Below are positions 28,341 through 36,687 of a stretch of 38,830 nucleotides of DNA, piece after piece. Positions within the stretch are counted from its first letter, which is position 1; each line of letters begins with the position of its first letter. The stretch is from a virus. The stretch lies in the IMG/VR virus record IMGVR_UViG_3300023222_000295, positions 1 through 38,830 of that record. The stretch is one strand, 5' to 3'. The notes beneath the pieces were generated by a model. That model saw only the letters and a list, made by a program, of their open reading frames with translations, was not told the origin of the DNA and did not search any database. Both the position numbers and the translations under genes were made by a program.

Positions 28341-28391
28341 TGTTGTTCATTTGATAGTGTCCCTTAATAAGTTTAAAATCGTCTAACAAAT

Positions 28392-28589
28392 ATGTATAAA
28401 ACCAAAATCTTAATTGTTTTATTGACAGTCTCAATTACTCTAATCGGATTCAATTACTATTCACTATACACTGAAAACATCCAGTTACAACAAGAGTACG
28501 AATGGGCTTTGGAGATGTCTAAACTAGGCCTGGAAGAACGCGACAAAGTAATTAGTAATATTTTTACAAATACAGATAAATCTATCTAA
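28392..28589 (+). CDS. Plus-strand membrane-anchored small protein
   Basis: A 65-aa protein and the only convincing plus-strand gene. It has a basic start (MYKTK), a membrane or signal helix (ILIVLLTVSITLIGF), then a charged helical tail with ENIQLQQEYEWALEMSK. A TTTAAAA box lies about 16-22 nt upstream. It ends 4 nt inside the convergent fibre gene. A membrane-anchored coiled coil of this size resembles spanin- or exclusion-type phage proteins; this is only an analogy. Confidence 0.6.
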   Translation: MYKTKILIVLLTVSITLIGFNYYSLYTENIQLQQEYEWALEMSKLGLEERDKVISNIFTNTDKSI

Positions 28590-30304
28590 GTTTCATCAAG
28601 TAAACCATGAGCTACTGCCATGTCCCATAGATCTTGAATCATATCTCGTTCATTTGACGAATATGTTAAATCTGCTGTTGGTGTGGAATTTGTACTTGTT
28701 TGCTGTATTACTGGAGTGGTATTAAAGAACCCAAGTCTGTCACTAGAAGCATTCCCGTCTACAATAGTTACTCCTACTCCACCAGCATAACTAATAAAAT
28801 CCTCACGGGTTCCGTTATTATATCCATTAATTGATACCGTAGACGTCTCATTCCCAGCAGTGATATCATCTACCTGAACAGTAATATCTCCGTATTCTGC
28901 CAAATTATTTCCATCATCCTGTGTTTCCCAAATCATAGTACCAATGATTCCAGTTGCAGGAGTGGATTCATTTCTAATTATACGCAGTTCTGAATTATTG
29001 GATTCCCTTTGAACAGTAAGCCCAAGACGACCCAAAAACATTATCGAATCTCTTGTTCCGGCATCCATGACCTCAAACCTTAGTTCGCCATCTTCAGTAG
29101 TCGAAGTGACATCTCGTTGGTATCCTACAATTCTTGCATAGATATCCGCACCTCCGATACTATTATTTCCTTGAAAATCAAGTACAGATATTATATCATC
29201 ATCATTCGGCGATGCATCATCACGTACAAATGTAAATCCATATCCTGTGGGAGCTTGAAATTGAGCTGCTGCTGCTGCAAACTCAGCTATTTCTGTTCCT
29301 GCTATATCCATACGAACCTTCCCGCTTGTAGGTGCATTTAACACAAGTTCATCGTTTGTGAGATCTTCTGTGTACAACATTGCACTTGTGGTAACACCTG
29401 GTTTTGTGATAGGTGAAAGTCTTATTTGATCATCAACAGTGAGTCTGTACCCTGATGATAACAGTAAACCAGTAGCGTTAAACTCAGCTCTTTGAGTACT
29501 TGCAACAAACACACGAATATCAGATGAGGCACCCTGATCCATGAATTCACCTACTCCAGTTCCAAATACCAAATCATTGCCATTTAGATCTAGGTTAACT
29601 CCGCCTTGCATCTGCATCTCAGAGTTGTCAATTCTTACTCTCTCAGTTCCTCCTGTAAAGAATTCAATGCGGTCATCTGTGTCGGCAATTAGGTAGGTAT
29701 CAGCATCTGCATCAAGGATATATTTCCTGACACCGTTTGCGTCAAAGTCTGTATCAATAGTAAGATCTGATAGGTTTCCAGAGAAACTAGTAGTAATTGC
29801 ATTAAGTAACAATATTGGTCTTAACTTTCCATCCCCGTCTGAGTGAACAGAGATTAAGGAGGTTGTATCAGCAGCTGTACCAAATGATGGAACGGGATCC
29901 CATTCTGAGTCATTAAAGGTAATGGCGTGATCCCCAGTGGGGTCTTGTTTAACCTCAATGTAAAAATCAATTGCGTTTGCCCCACCACTGCCAATACCTG
30001 TAAGGGTAATATCACAATCACCCGTTGCAGTAAATTGTAATTTATGAGCAGTAGTTGCTGTAAGTGAATGTGTCACTGTCCCAGTTTTGTTACCCTGATC
30101 ATCAACTGAATAATCTAATGGGAATGAAGCTGAAACAGCAGCAGCAGTAGCATCTGTAGCTGTAAAAACAGGAGGAGATAAAGGAAGAGATCTGAATGAT
30201 GAACCTATAGATAGTTTTTGCCTTGCCTCACCATATGATTGAACTATCTTACGTTGTTCTGCTACTGCAGAATCATATGGGTTAAATCGTTTTGCTTTAC
30301 CCAT
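28586..30304 (-). CDS. Tail fibre-like protein
   Basis: A 572-aa Asp/Thr/Gly-rich repetitive protein at the end of the tail operon, the usual place for a distal fibre. After an N-terminal helical attachment (residues 1-45) it shows beta-repeat phrases such as ADTYLIADTDDRIEFFTGGTERVRI and STQRAEFNATGLLLSSG, typical of trimeric fibre shafts. The final ~25 residues are helical (NERDMIQDLWDMAVAHGL), like fibre tails or chaperone-type ends. Its start overlaps the hub gene stop by one base. Confidence 0.75.
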   Translation of the reverse strand: MGKAKRFNPYDSAVAEQRKIVQSYGEARQKLSIGSSFRSLPLSPPVFTATDATAAAVSASFPLDYSVDDQGNKTGTVTHSLTATTAHKLQFTATGDCDITLTGIGSGGANAIDFYIEVKQDPTGDHAITFNDSEWDPVPSFGTAADTTSLISVHSDGDGKLRPILLLNAITTSFSGNLSDLTIDTDFDANGVRKYILDADADTYLIADTDDRIEFFTGGTERVRIDNSEMQMQGGVNLDLNGNDLVFGTGVGEFMDQGASSDIRVFVASTQRAEFNATGLLLSSGYRLTVDDQIRLSPITKPGVTTSAMLYTEDLTNDELVLNAPTSGKVRMDIAGTEIAEFAAAAAQFQAPTGYGFTFVRDDASPNDDDIISVLDFQGNNSIGGADIYARIVGYQRDVTSTTEDGELRFEVMDAGTRDSIMFLGRLGLTVQRESNNSELRIIRNESTPATGIIGTMIWETQDDGNNLAEYGDITVQVDDITAGNETSTVSINGYNNGTREDFISYAGGVGVTIVDGNASSDRLGFFNTTPVIQQTSTNSTPTADLTYSSNERDMIQDLWDMAVAHGLLDET

Positions 30305-33078
30305 TATACAAATATCTTACTCCCGTTCATCTTTCTTCTTAGGCCACCTTTGCCGCCCACTGGTTTCGTAATAGAGTATTCTGCTCGCTTGTTAACTAAT
30401 TTGATGTTGTTATCCTCACCCACTTTATCATCATCACTTACAATATCTGTATTAAACAAAAAGAACCCATCACCAAATGGAATATCAAATATTTCATCAC
30501 CAGAAGATTCAATGTTAAATTCCTTGTGTTTGAACTTTTCGATTTCTAGATGAGACTTTGCGGTATTAACAAGTTGATCATAGACTGTAATGTTTGGCAA
30601 TTGTAAAAAGTCAGGCTCCAAGTTTCTGGCGGTGTTTTGTCCAGACGTAGCCAATAATGGTTTTATGAATCGGAATCCATCCATTTGAAGGGTCCTTGTT
30701 GCACCAAGCAGATTGGTCCAGGTCACGGAATTACCTGCTTCATCAACTACAGCTGCTGCAGGATTGAATCTTCCAAATTTATCATATTGAGATTGTAGTT
30801 GAATTCCAAACATCTTGATATTACGCCATTCAAAGATGTTGATAATTTCCAATTCTTTAGGAGGAAAGAATGCGGCGATTGCAGCAGAAAAACCATACAC
30901 TGGCTTACGGCCTTTATATATCCTAAATCCACCAATAGGCAATCGTATATCTTCCCAATTGTTTGAAAATCTTATCACAAAATCCTGATAGACTACGTTA
31001 TCAGCCGTATCAATAAACCATGCACGGAATCTATGCTCATCATTTGCCTCAACACTTGAAACTGTCTGGGAATAATGCAACCAAAGGGCAACCGCACTTA
31101 CCTGGCCATAATCTTCAGATGGCGCACCATGATTAAAACCCTGTAATCCTCCAGAGGTAAAATTCATATTTTGAATATCAAATGTTGCAGGCTCTCTTTT
31201 GCTGTTAATCCCGCCACCATAAAGATCACCTACATCTTCTGAAATACCATTGTAATTATTGTTAGGATATGGAAATCGAATGTTTAGTCCTATGGCATTT
31301 GTGTAATAGGCAGATAACGGATCTGCATTGCCCTCAAAGGCGGTTCTTAATATATCAGCAGATGTAGCAATAACCTCTACTGCTGACTCTTGGTTTTGTG
31401 TAAATTCACTTCCTGCCTTTGTAATATCCGGCCTGTTGGTGCTGTCAGTCACTTCTGAACGGGTTACACCATTGATTAGATCAATACCATCAACATTTGT
31501 AGGTAGTGTTGTATATGCATGAAAACAATCATTGCCATAGTCTGCTGTTGACAAGGATGTCCAAGAATGAGTAGGTCCTGCTGTGATTGTGTCAGTGTAT
31601 ACTTTTCCTTCATCAATCACTGCAACCTGAACTTTGGTGTTAGCAGTCGTAAAATCATATAATTTATGATAAAACAAACCCATGTCAGAATTTAATATCT
31701 TTACCTCAACTACCATGTTTGCAAAATTAGCAAGTACCCCTGTTGGAGAATCACTATTTACAAGTATCCTAAAGCCTCTGGGCAATGTGGCCTGGGATCC
31801 CGACCCGCTTGCATCATAAGCATATCCTTCACTTGCAGTTGATGCCTTTGCATTAAGTTCGGCTGTTGTGGTCGCAATTACATCTACCCATGTTCTAAAG
31901 AATTGTTCCTCATTGACTACTAGATTAATGTCAAACCATCCGCCAGCTGTGAATGTAACCCTATTAGGATCACAACCATTGTTTGACCATAGCGTAGCCT
32001 TACCATCAGTCCAAGGAGAATATTGTATGGAGTTACCAAACTCCTCTGCCATATCTACCTGAACCCATCTACCCGCACTAAGATCCGTTGCAAAGGTACC
32101 AGATGTATGCTCTATCAAACACTTGTAATGTTTAGCAGCCACTACCGTAGTTGGCGTAACCTTCACCCTTGCATCAACCTGAAATAGTTCGCCTGTTACC
32201 CATTCCGGCCTGAATGTAAACTGTAATAATTTTGAATCATACTTACTATTATCCACCGGAAGTGTTCCATGTTCAGGAGAACCCCATGCTAATAGATTGG
32301 TACCAGTAGGATTGCTAATCATTCCTTCCTGTTCACCAACCTTAACACCTGTAGCAACTGCATTTTTTACTTGAACTATAGTTGTATTATCCCCAGATTT
32401 TCGCAGTTTGAAGTCTAGAGCATTAACGCCAGTAGTCAAAAAGTTCAATTCATAGAATGTTAGAGCACCGCCAGCAGATACAGCAGCCCCTGCACCCTCT
32501 AAAAGATCCATCCATCGATTATAACACGAATCCTCATTAAGACCAAATTCATGATTATTTGCATTAAATTGAGGCAATGCTGAGCCAAACCCGTTACCTT
32601 CAGTAAATACTGTATCAAATTTTGTTAGGACAGGCTGCCTTGTTCCCGCGTTTTCCACAAAAATATCTCCAATTACCTTGCCAGTCTCAAAAGAATCTTC
32701 AAACCAGAATGGCTTTACCATGTTTATCTGTTGAGTGTGATATTCTATTCCCAAGCACTCAAGAGTTAACAAGGTACCCTCACCTTTTGCTTGTGATGGC
32801 AGGATATTGAGTATCTCAAAATATCTGTCATATGTATTACCGCCAAGATCAGTAACCTGTATTCTTATCCTGTCAAATTCTGCAAAAATTACACTACCAG
32901 TTGTGTTGTATAGTCCTTTTAGCGATCTTATAACTATGGTTGCCTGATTTACCTCACCAGTACCAGTGTCAGTGAACAATGGAACTGACTTCATGTCACT
33001 TGTTATATTACTGGTCGTAACATACCCATCTGTCTCATCATACCATGTTATGGTCAATGAGGTATAGTTAGATGGCAT
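30304..33078 (-). CDS. Baseplate hub / tail tip protein
   Basis: A 924-aa protein, the largest in the genome. The N-terminal ~130 residues (ATIVIRSLKGLY, FDRIRIQVTDLGGNTYDRYF, LLTLECLGIEYH) look like the hub beta-domains of tailed-phage baseplates (gp27/Dit-Tal type). The central part contains Trp/Asn-rich beta-sandwich modules that may bind glycan. It lies after the tube genes and before the fibre. It is expected to close the tail tube and carry fibres; family membership is by context and pattern. Confidence 0.7.
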   Translation of the reverse strand: MPSNYTSLTITWYDETDGYVTTSNITSDMKSVPLFTDTGTGEVNQATIVIRSLKGLYNTTGSVIFAEFDRIRIQVTDLGGNTYDRYFEILNILPSQAKGEGTLLTLECLGIEYHTQQINMVKPFWFEDSFETGKVIGDIFVENAGTRQPVLTKFDTVFTEGNGFGSALPQFNANNHEFGLNEDSCYNRWMDLLEGAGAAVSAGGALTFYELNFLTTGVNALDFKLRKSGDNTTIVQVKNAVATGVKVGEQEGMISNPTGTNLLAWGSPEHGTLPVDNSKYDSKLLQFTFRPEWVTGELFQVDARVKVTPTTVVAAKHYKCLIEHTSGTFATDLSAGRWVQVDMAEEFGNSIQYSPWTDGKATLWSNNGCDPNRVTFTAGGWFDINLVVNEEQFFRTWVDVIATTTAELNAKASTASEGYAYDASGSGSQATLPRGFRILVNSDSPTGVLANFANMVVEVKILNSDMGLFYHKLYDFTTANTKVQVAVIDEGKVYTDTITAGPTHSWTSLSTADYGNDCFHAYTTLPTNVDGIDLINGVTRSEVTDSTNRPDITKAGSEFTQNQESAVEVIATSADILRTAFEGNADPLSAYYTNAIGLNIRFPYPNNNYNGISEDVGDLYGGGINSKREPATFDIQNMNFTSGGLQGFNHGAPSEDYGQVSAVALWLHYSQTVSSVEANDEHRFRAWFIDTADNVVYQDFVIRFSNNWEDIRLPIGGFRIYKGRKPVYGFSAAIAAFFPPKELEIINIFEWRNIKMFGIQLQSQYDKFGRFNPAAAVVDEAGNSVTWTNLLGATRTLQMDGFRFIKPLLATSGQNTARNLEPDFLQLPNITVYDQLVNTAKSHLEIEKFKHKEFNIESSGDEIFDIPFGDGFFLFNTDIVSDDDKVGEDNNIKLVNKRAEYSITKPVGGKGGLRRKMNGSKIFV

Positions 33079-33577
33079 TTGCTAAATCACCCCCAAGTGC
33101 CAATGAAATTATAACATCGGCTTTGTCCTTATGTTCTGCATTTCTGATAAATCGAATGGAACGAACATGATAACCGTATGTTGATGTGGGAACAACACCA
33201 AACTGAGGAAGATCATCTAACCTTAAACCATACCTACCTTTTGTAAACCCGGTAGTAGTATTACCATCTTTTAGAAATGTAATTAATTTATTTACAGCGG
33301 CAGTAGATACATCATTATCAACATTACTAACCCTGCCTGTAACCTGAATATCTAACCCTTCGATTCCCATATCCTGAATTTCGTTGTTGTCAGTATCTAC
33401 AGCCTCGTTTTCTGGAACAGATCGTCTAAAATCTATCTCTGTCGTAAATATAGAAGAATCTCCAGCTGTGACTGGATCAGCATTAAACAACACAGTATTT
33501 GTCGCACCAGCTGTTGCCTCTGTACCATTTCCAGCACCCGATTGCACCTGCCACAAGGCAGCATTTTCATTGGCTAT
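33068..33577 (-). CDS. Tail tube-like protein, apparent ATA start
   Basis: A 169-aa protein if read from ATA (33577-33575), giving an N-terminus ANENAALWQVQSGAG typical of tail proteins; the first conventional start (TTG 33556) would remove seven residues. GGAGGT lies exactly 8 nt before the ATA, and the ATA overlaps the upstream stop as ATAG, mimicking the ATGA overlaps elsewhere. Body strands (EGLDIQVTGRVSN, GYHVRSIRFI, ADVIISLALGG) suit a tube or distal-tail beta-barrel. Lies between tape-measure candidate and hub. Confidence 0.7.
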   Translation of the reverse strand: MANENAALWQVQSGAGNGTEATAGATNTVLFNADPVTAGDSSIFTTEIDFRRSVPENEAVDTDNNEIQDMGIEGLDIQVTGRVSNVDNDVSTAAVNKLITFLKDGNTTTGFTKGRYGLRLDDLPQFGVVPTSTYGYHVRSIRFIRNAEHKDKADVIISLALGGDLANAI

Positions 33578-34275
33578 GCTCCAGGACCTCCAAAAGATCG
33601 TTTACCTCTTGATTTAGACAATGAAACACCTGACGCCTGCAACAGTATTGAAGATGCACCGATGTTATCTGGAAATTGAACACGTCCTGCGGCGGCATTT
33701 AATGTGTTAAACACCTGCGCACCAGTCCCACCTCTTAATCTAGGCTGGGTAGTTATGATAATATTTGAGAATCCCTGTTTGAGTCTCTGTTGATCCTCTC
33801 TCCTTCTAAATGCTATAATCTCTTTGTTTATGTCTCGTTTGAATCTGAGGTCTAGTAATCTGCCTGGTTTTAGCAGTTCAGTAATGATAAATTTTACTGC
33901 TTCAAATATAATAGCTGCAAAAGCAAGTATTCCAACACCTTTTGCAAACTTTTTAAACACTCCCTGAATAATAAAAGTAGCAGGATCATCAACAAACCCT
34001 TTTAGGTTTCCCATCTGCTGAGTTGAAAATCTGCTAACTTCCCCAACAGATCCTTTATCCCAACCCTCAACCGTCTTTTCTAGTTTCTTTTGTTTTTTCT
34101 TTTGTTTTGTATCCTCTGTGGATGTATCTCCTTCTGATATTATTCTATCAAAATCAGGAACTGGAACTGGGTTAATTTGTTTGACTTTATTGGTATGTAA
34201 TGGTGATGCACTAGTAAAATCAGTTGCATTAAGTAATTCCTCAAAGTACTTTTTAATTTCTTCACCGAATCCCAT
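33574..34275 (-). CDS. Short tape-measure candidate
   Basis: A 233-aa protein from ATG 34275-34273 (right after the upstream stop). It has a helical N-terminus, a Lys-rich stretch, a single hydrophobic segment at ~118-138 (GVGILAFAAIIFEAVKFII) and a Gly/Arg-rich C-terminus. Position between tube and hub genes plus one membrane helix match tape-measure proteins, but it is short. By the usual 1.5 angstrom per residue, the tail would be only about 35 nm. A tail chaperone or injected protein is the alternative. Confidence 0.55.
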   Translation of the reverse strand: MGFGEEIKKYFEELLNATDFTSASPLHTNKVKQINPVPVPDFDRIISEGDTSTEDTKQKKKQKKLEKTVEGWDKGSVGEVSRFSTQQMGNLKGFVDDPATFIIQGVFKKFAKGVGILAFAAIIFEAVKFIITELLKPGRLLDLRFKRDINKEIIAFRRREDQQRLKQGFSNIIITTQPRLRGGTGAQVFNTLNAAAGRVQFPDNIGASSILLQASGVSLSKSRGKRSFGGPGA

Positions 34276-34276
34276 C

Positions 34277-34699
34277 TTATGACTCCGTAATTGTATCTCC
34301 CGTAACTCGCACAAACAAGTCTATCTTTGTTGCACCCTTGTCACCTGCTGAAATATCCATCTCTTCTACCACACCTGTGGCATTGTACGTAATCGTGGAT
34401 GAATCTCTGCTTGTTCCTACAATCTTCCAGGCTGTACTGGTAAAATCACCATTGGAATCAGTTTCAGTTAGTGTGTTAAGACTTGTACCTTCAGTTACGG
34501 TAAACAATAAAGTGCATGTAAACCAGTGATCACCTCTATTTGCTGTGTATAATATATTTCCGTCAGTTGTAGGATCACGTGTTGTTGAACGTCCTATATG
34601 TAGAAATAAACTTTGTACTTTTACATATTCATCAGCTCCTACCTCTAATCGTAAATTTCTGGCATTCACCAATTCTGCTGTACTTCCTATATCTGCCAT
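34277..34699 (-). CDS. Tail tube protein candidate
   Basis: A 140-aa strand-rich protein (LRLEVGADEYVKVQSLFLHI, HWFTCTLLFTVTEG, KIDLFVRVTGDTI) of normal size for a phage tail tube subunit. It lies directly after the tail-completion gene (one-base overlap) and before the tape-measure candidate, the expected tube position. Assignment by context; no family signature is certain. Confidence 0.6.
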   Translation of the reverse strand: MADIGSTAELVNARNLRLEVGADEYVKVQSLFLHIGRSTTRDPTTDGNILYTANRGDHWFTCTLLFTVTEGTSLNTLTETDSNGDFTSTAWKIVGTSRDSSTITYNATGVVEEMDISAGDKGATKIDLFVRVTGDTITES

Positions 34700-35664
34700 T
34701 ATGCCACCGTGTAAGTAGTAGGTTCCTGTATTGTTGCTTCAAGTGTAAAGACAACTAATTCTTTGTCTTCAGCGGTTTTGGATATTTTGGTTATTAGTAA
34801 CGGTATGGATTCTGTAAATGTAACAGGAGTGCCTTCAGTATTATCTACTGCATGTAAAAATGTAATTTCTGCCAGTTCACCATCAGTTTGTAATTTGTAT
34901 ATGTTGTCTACTGACTCGATAGTGCTGCTGTTAGTATCATCTTTGGTTGCGTACATCTCACATGTAAATTCACCAGAAAATCCACCAGAAAAGTAATCTG
35001 GAACGCCAGATGTGGCCGTTCCACCCCGTACCAATTCTGGTATCACCTCATATCCTTGAGATGTAATAACATTATACGCTTCAGTATAGATATGATCCGC
35101 ACCCGGTTTGGAATCTGCCGTAGTTGCTGATATATCTAATGATAACACCCCACCAAAACCACCTGTAAATACTTCGGTAGAATCACTTTGTATTCTTGAT
35201 AATGTAAGTAACAATACTCGTTTTAATATTGGATCTCCTGCCCTGCGCAAATCATCCAGATTTCGCCATTCCCTGTTAGTAGTAAAAAACTCACCAGTCC
35301 CTGCACTTGGATCATAAACAGTCTTAACAATTCGTACAACTTCTTCACATATATCCTCAATGTCAGCTTCTGCATTGTCCCATATTGTCTCATCGGAATC
35401 TGGCAATTCATAATAACATGCTATCTCAAAAACATCATTTATCACCTGAAATCTTGGATGTGTAATAATATTCTCTAATGGAGTTAATTTTCTTACTTCT
35501 ACTGCTTTTCTGGTTGCTATTTCCTCAATTTTAGTTTGGGTATGAGCCAAAATATACACAGGATAAACACCACTAGCTGCAGAACCAGCTTTTGCCATAG
35601 TTCCAGTTAATGCCCAACCAGCAACTATGGAGTCCCTTAAGGTATCGGCTTGGAAATTTCCCAT
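34699..35664 (-). CDS. Tail completion protein with extra C-terminal domain
   Basis: A 321-aa protein. The first ~165 residues (TLRDSIVAGWALTG, then DVFEIACYYEL, then ILKRVLLLTLSRIQS) resemble a tail terminator or head-tail joining domain of alpha/beta type. The remaining ~150 residues are strand-rich (FSGEFTCEMYATK, LAEITFLHAVDN, ELVVFTLEATIQ) like a tube domain, so it may be a fusion. One-base overlaps on both sides place it between connector and tube. Function by context. Confidence 0.6.
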   Translation of the reverse strand: MGNFQADTLRDSIVAGWALTGTMAKAGSAASGVYPVYILAHTQTKIEEIATRKAVEVRKLTPLENIITHPRFQVINDVFEIACYYELPDSDETIWDNAEADIEDICEEVVRIVKTVYDPSAGTGEFFTTNREWRNLDDLRRAGDPILKRVLLLTLSRIQSDSTEVFTGGFGGVLSLDISATTADSKPGADHIYTEAYNVITSQGYEVIPELVRGGTATSGVPDYFSGGFSGEFTCEMYATKDDTNSSTIESVDNIYKLQTDGELAEITFLHAVDNTEGTPVTFTESIPLLITKISKTAEDKELVVFTLEATIQEPTTYTVA

Positions 35665-36038
35665 TACTCGAAACCAGTTATTTTGCTGACAGTCTTTGCA
35701 ATTACCCTGTTGCTTGTGCCTTCAGTTCTTTTTGAGAATCTAGCTTTAAGATGATCTATAATTTCTTTCTGGATGGTTGTAACTGCCTTAATAGTAGCAT
35801 CATTTGGGGTCTTCCAATAATTCCACCAGCCAGCCGCCAGTCTTGCTATAAAGTGTGGTGCATCATCATCATATCCAGTAGTGGCAACAGGCAAAGTAGC
35901 ATGTACTTCCAGTTTATTGTCATAGTAAGTTTTTGCATCATCCCAATAACTTGTGAGTGTAGTATCCTGACTTGTGATGGTAGTATCCATGTGAATAATT
36001 CCCTTTAATCTAGTTAGATCTACTGCAACATCACCCAT
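35664..36038 (-). CDS. Head-tail connector protein
   Basis: A 124-aa mostly helical protein, first in the tail operon. The opening DLTRLKGIIHMDTTITSQDT followed by SYWDDAKTYYDNKL and the later FIARLAAGWWNYWKTPN match the helical gp6-type (HK97) or gp15-type head-tail connectors that sit under the portal. ATG lies 24 nt after an exact late promoter. Assignment by pattern and position. Confidence 0.65.
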   Translation of the reverse strand: MGDVAVDLTRLKGIIHMDTTITSQDTTLTSYWDDAKTYYDNKLEVHATLPVATTGYDDDAPHFIARLAAGWWNYWKTPNDATIKAVTTIQKEIIDHLKARFSKRTEGTSNRVIAKTVSKITGFE

Positions 36039-36062
36039 AATAGAATAATTTGTAAAATTATC

Positions 36063-36077
36063 TATACAAGTATTAAG
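36063..36077 (-). promoter_or_regulatory. Late promoter motif copy 5
   Basis: Exact CTTAATACTTGTATA, 24 nt before the ATG of the connector gene. It would drive the whole tail operon down to 28586. Confidence 0.85.
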
Positions 36078-36186
36078 AAATTAAAATTATGTGGGCCAGT
36101 CACTTAAGAAAGTGCGTTACCTGTCGAGTTTCGAATTAAAGCGGCTGGTACACTTAATCTAATACATAACTAATAAATAAATATAA
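36078..36186. other. Intergenic hairpin stretch upstream of tail promoter
   Basis: About 110 bp with a small hairpin CACTT-AAGA-AAGTG (36101-36114), inside a wider possible pairing of CCAG with CTGG. It separates the 36187-36396 gene from the tail promoter. I looked for a tRNA and did not find a proper cloverleaf. Confidence 0.4.
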
Positions 36187-36396
36187 CTAAGGTTTTTCTA
36201 CTTTTCCACCAGCAATCTCACAGATCACGGAACCATCTTCTTGAATTCCTGAAATGAACGTATCATCATCATGTGGGCACTGTATCATTTCGTCGTGTTT
36301 TAATAGTTTGACATTTATCTCATATTTTTGTGTAGATTCATCAGATACTATTTTTGAGTACTCAGATTGAGGAATTGTATTTTTGTATATTTTCAT
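36187..36396 (-). CDS. Small protein, unknown
   Basis: A 69-aa protein with strands (KYEINVKLLKHDEMI) and CPHDDD plus a later Cys, insufficient for a clear zinc site. Its ATG overlaps the upstream stop (ATGA). It lies between the two-TM gene and the tail promoter. Function unknown. Confidence 0.65.
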   Translation of the reverse strand: MKIYKNTIPQSEYSKIVSDESTQKYEINVKLLKHDEMIQCPHDDDTFISGIQEDGSVICEIAGGKVEKP

Positions 36397-36581
36397 AATA
36401 CCTGCACACTAACCTTTCCGTTTTTGAGAGTGTATGCTTTTCGAACATATTTGCGATGCCAAAATGTTCCAACATTTTTTGATATTATTATGGCCTCCCC
36501 TACCACTAGTTTTATCTGAGTGTTTCTTTTTATTCCAAAATTGAATAGTATAGTTCCGAAATGAATTTCTGAAATATCCAT
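36393..36581 (-). CDS. Small basic protein, unknown
   Basis: A 62-aa basic, strand-rich protein (TQIKLVVGEAIIISKNVGTF, then RKYVRKAYTLKNGKVSVQVL), possibly a small beta-barrel. An AT-rich TATA-like stretch lies about 27 nt upstream. First of a two-gene unit. Function unknown. Confidence 0.6.
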   Translation of the reverse strand: MDISEIHFGTILFNFGIKRNTQIKLVVGEAIIISKNVGTFWHRKYVRKAYTLKNGKVSVQVL

Positions 36582-36650
36582 ATAGGGTAATTAATTTCAA
36601 TATACATATAATTTTCTAGTTGTAAAAAAACGTTTATTGTGTATATACAT

Positions 36651-36667
36651 AAAAAAAAGAAAGAAAA
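36651..36667 (-). terminator. T-rich terminator after two-TM gene
   Basis: On the minus strand the sequence TCTTTTCTTTCTTTTTTTTATG follows the stop codon of the 36688-36963 gene by about 20-40 nt. T-tracts without strong hairpins are the usual archaeal termination signal. Confidence 0.5.
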
Positions 36668-36687
36668 GACTAGGTTAAAACATTTAC

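Noticed and set aside
31741-31760. TACAAGTAT inside the hub gene as a sixth regulatory site
   Set aside because: Only the core octamer matches, it lies in mid-gene, and no start codon follows at the proper distance.
36090-36165. Possible tRNA or ribozyme-like fold upstream of the tail promoter
   Set aside because: It has a GTTTCGAATT stretch and small stems, but no proper acceptor stem or anticodon arm on either strand.
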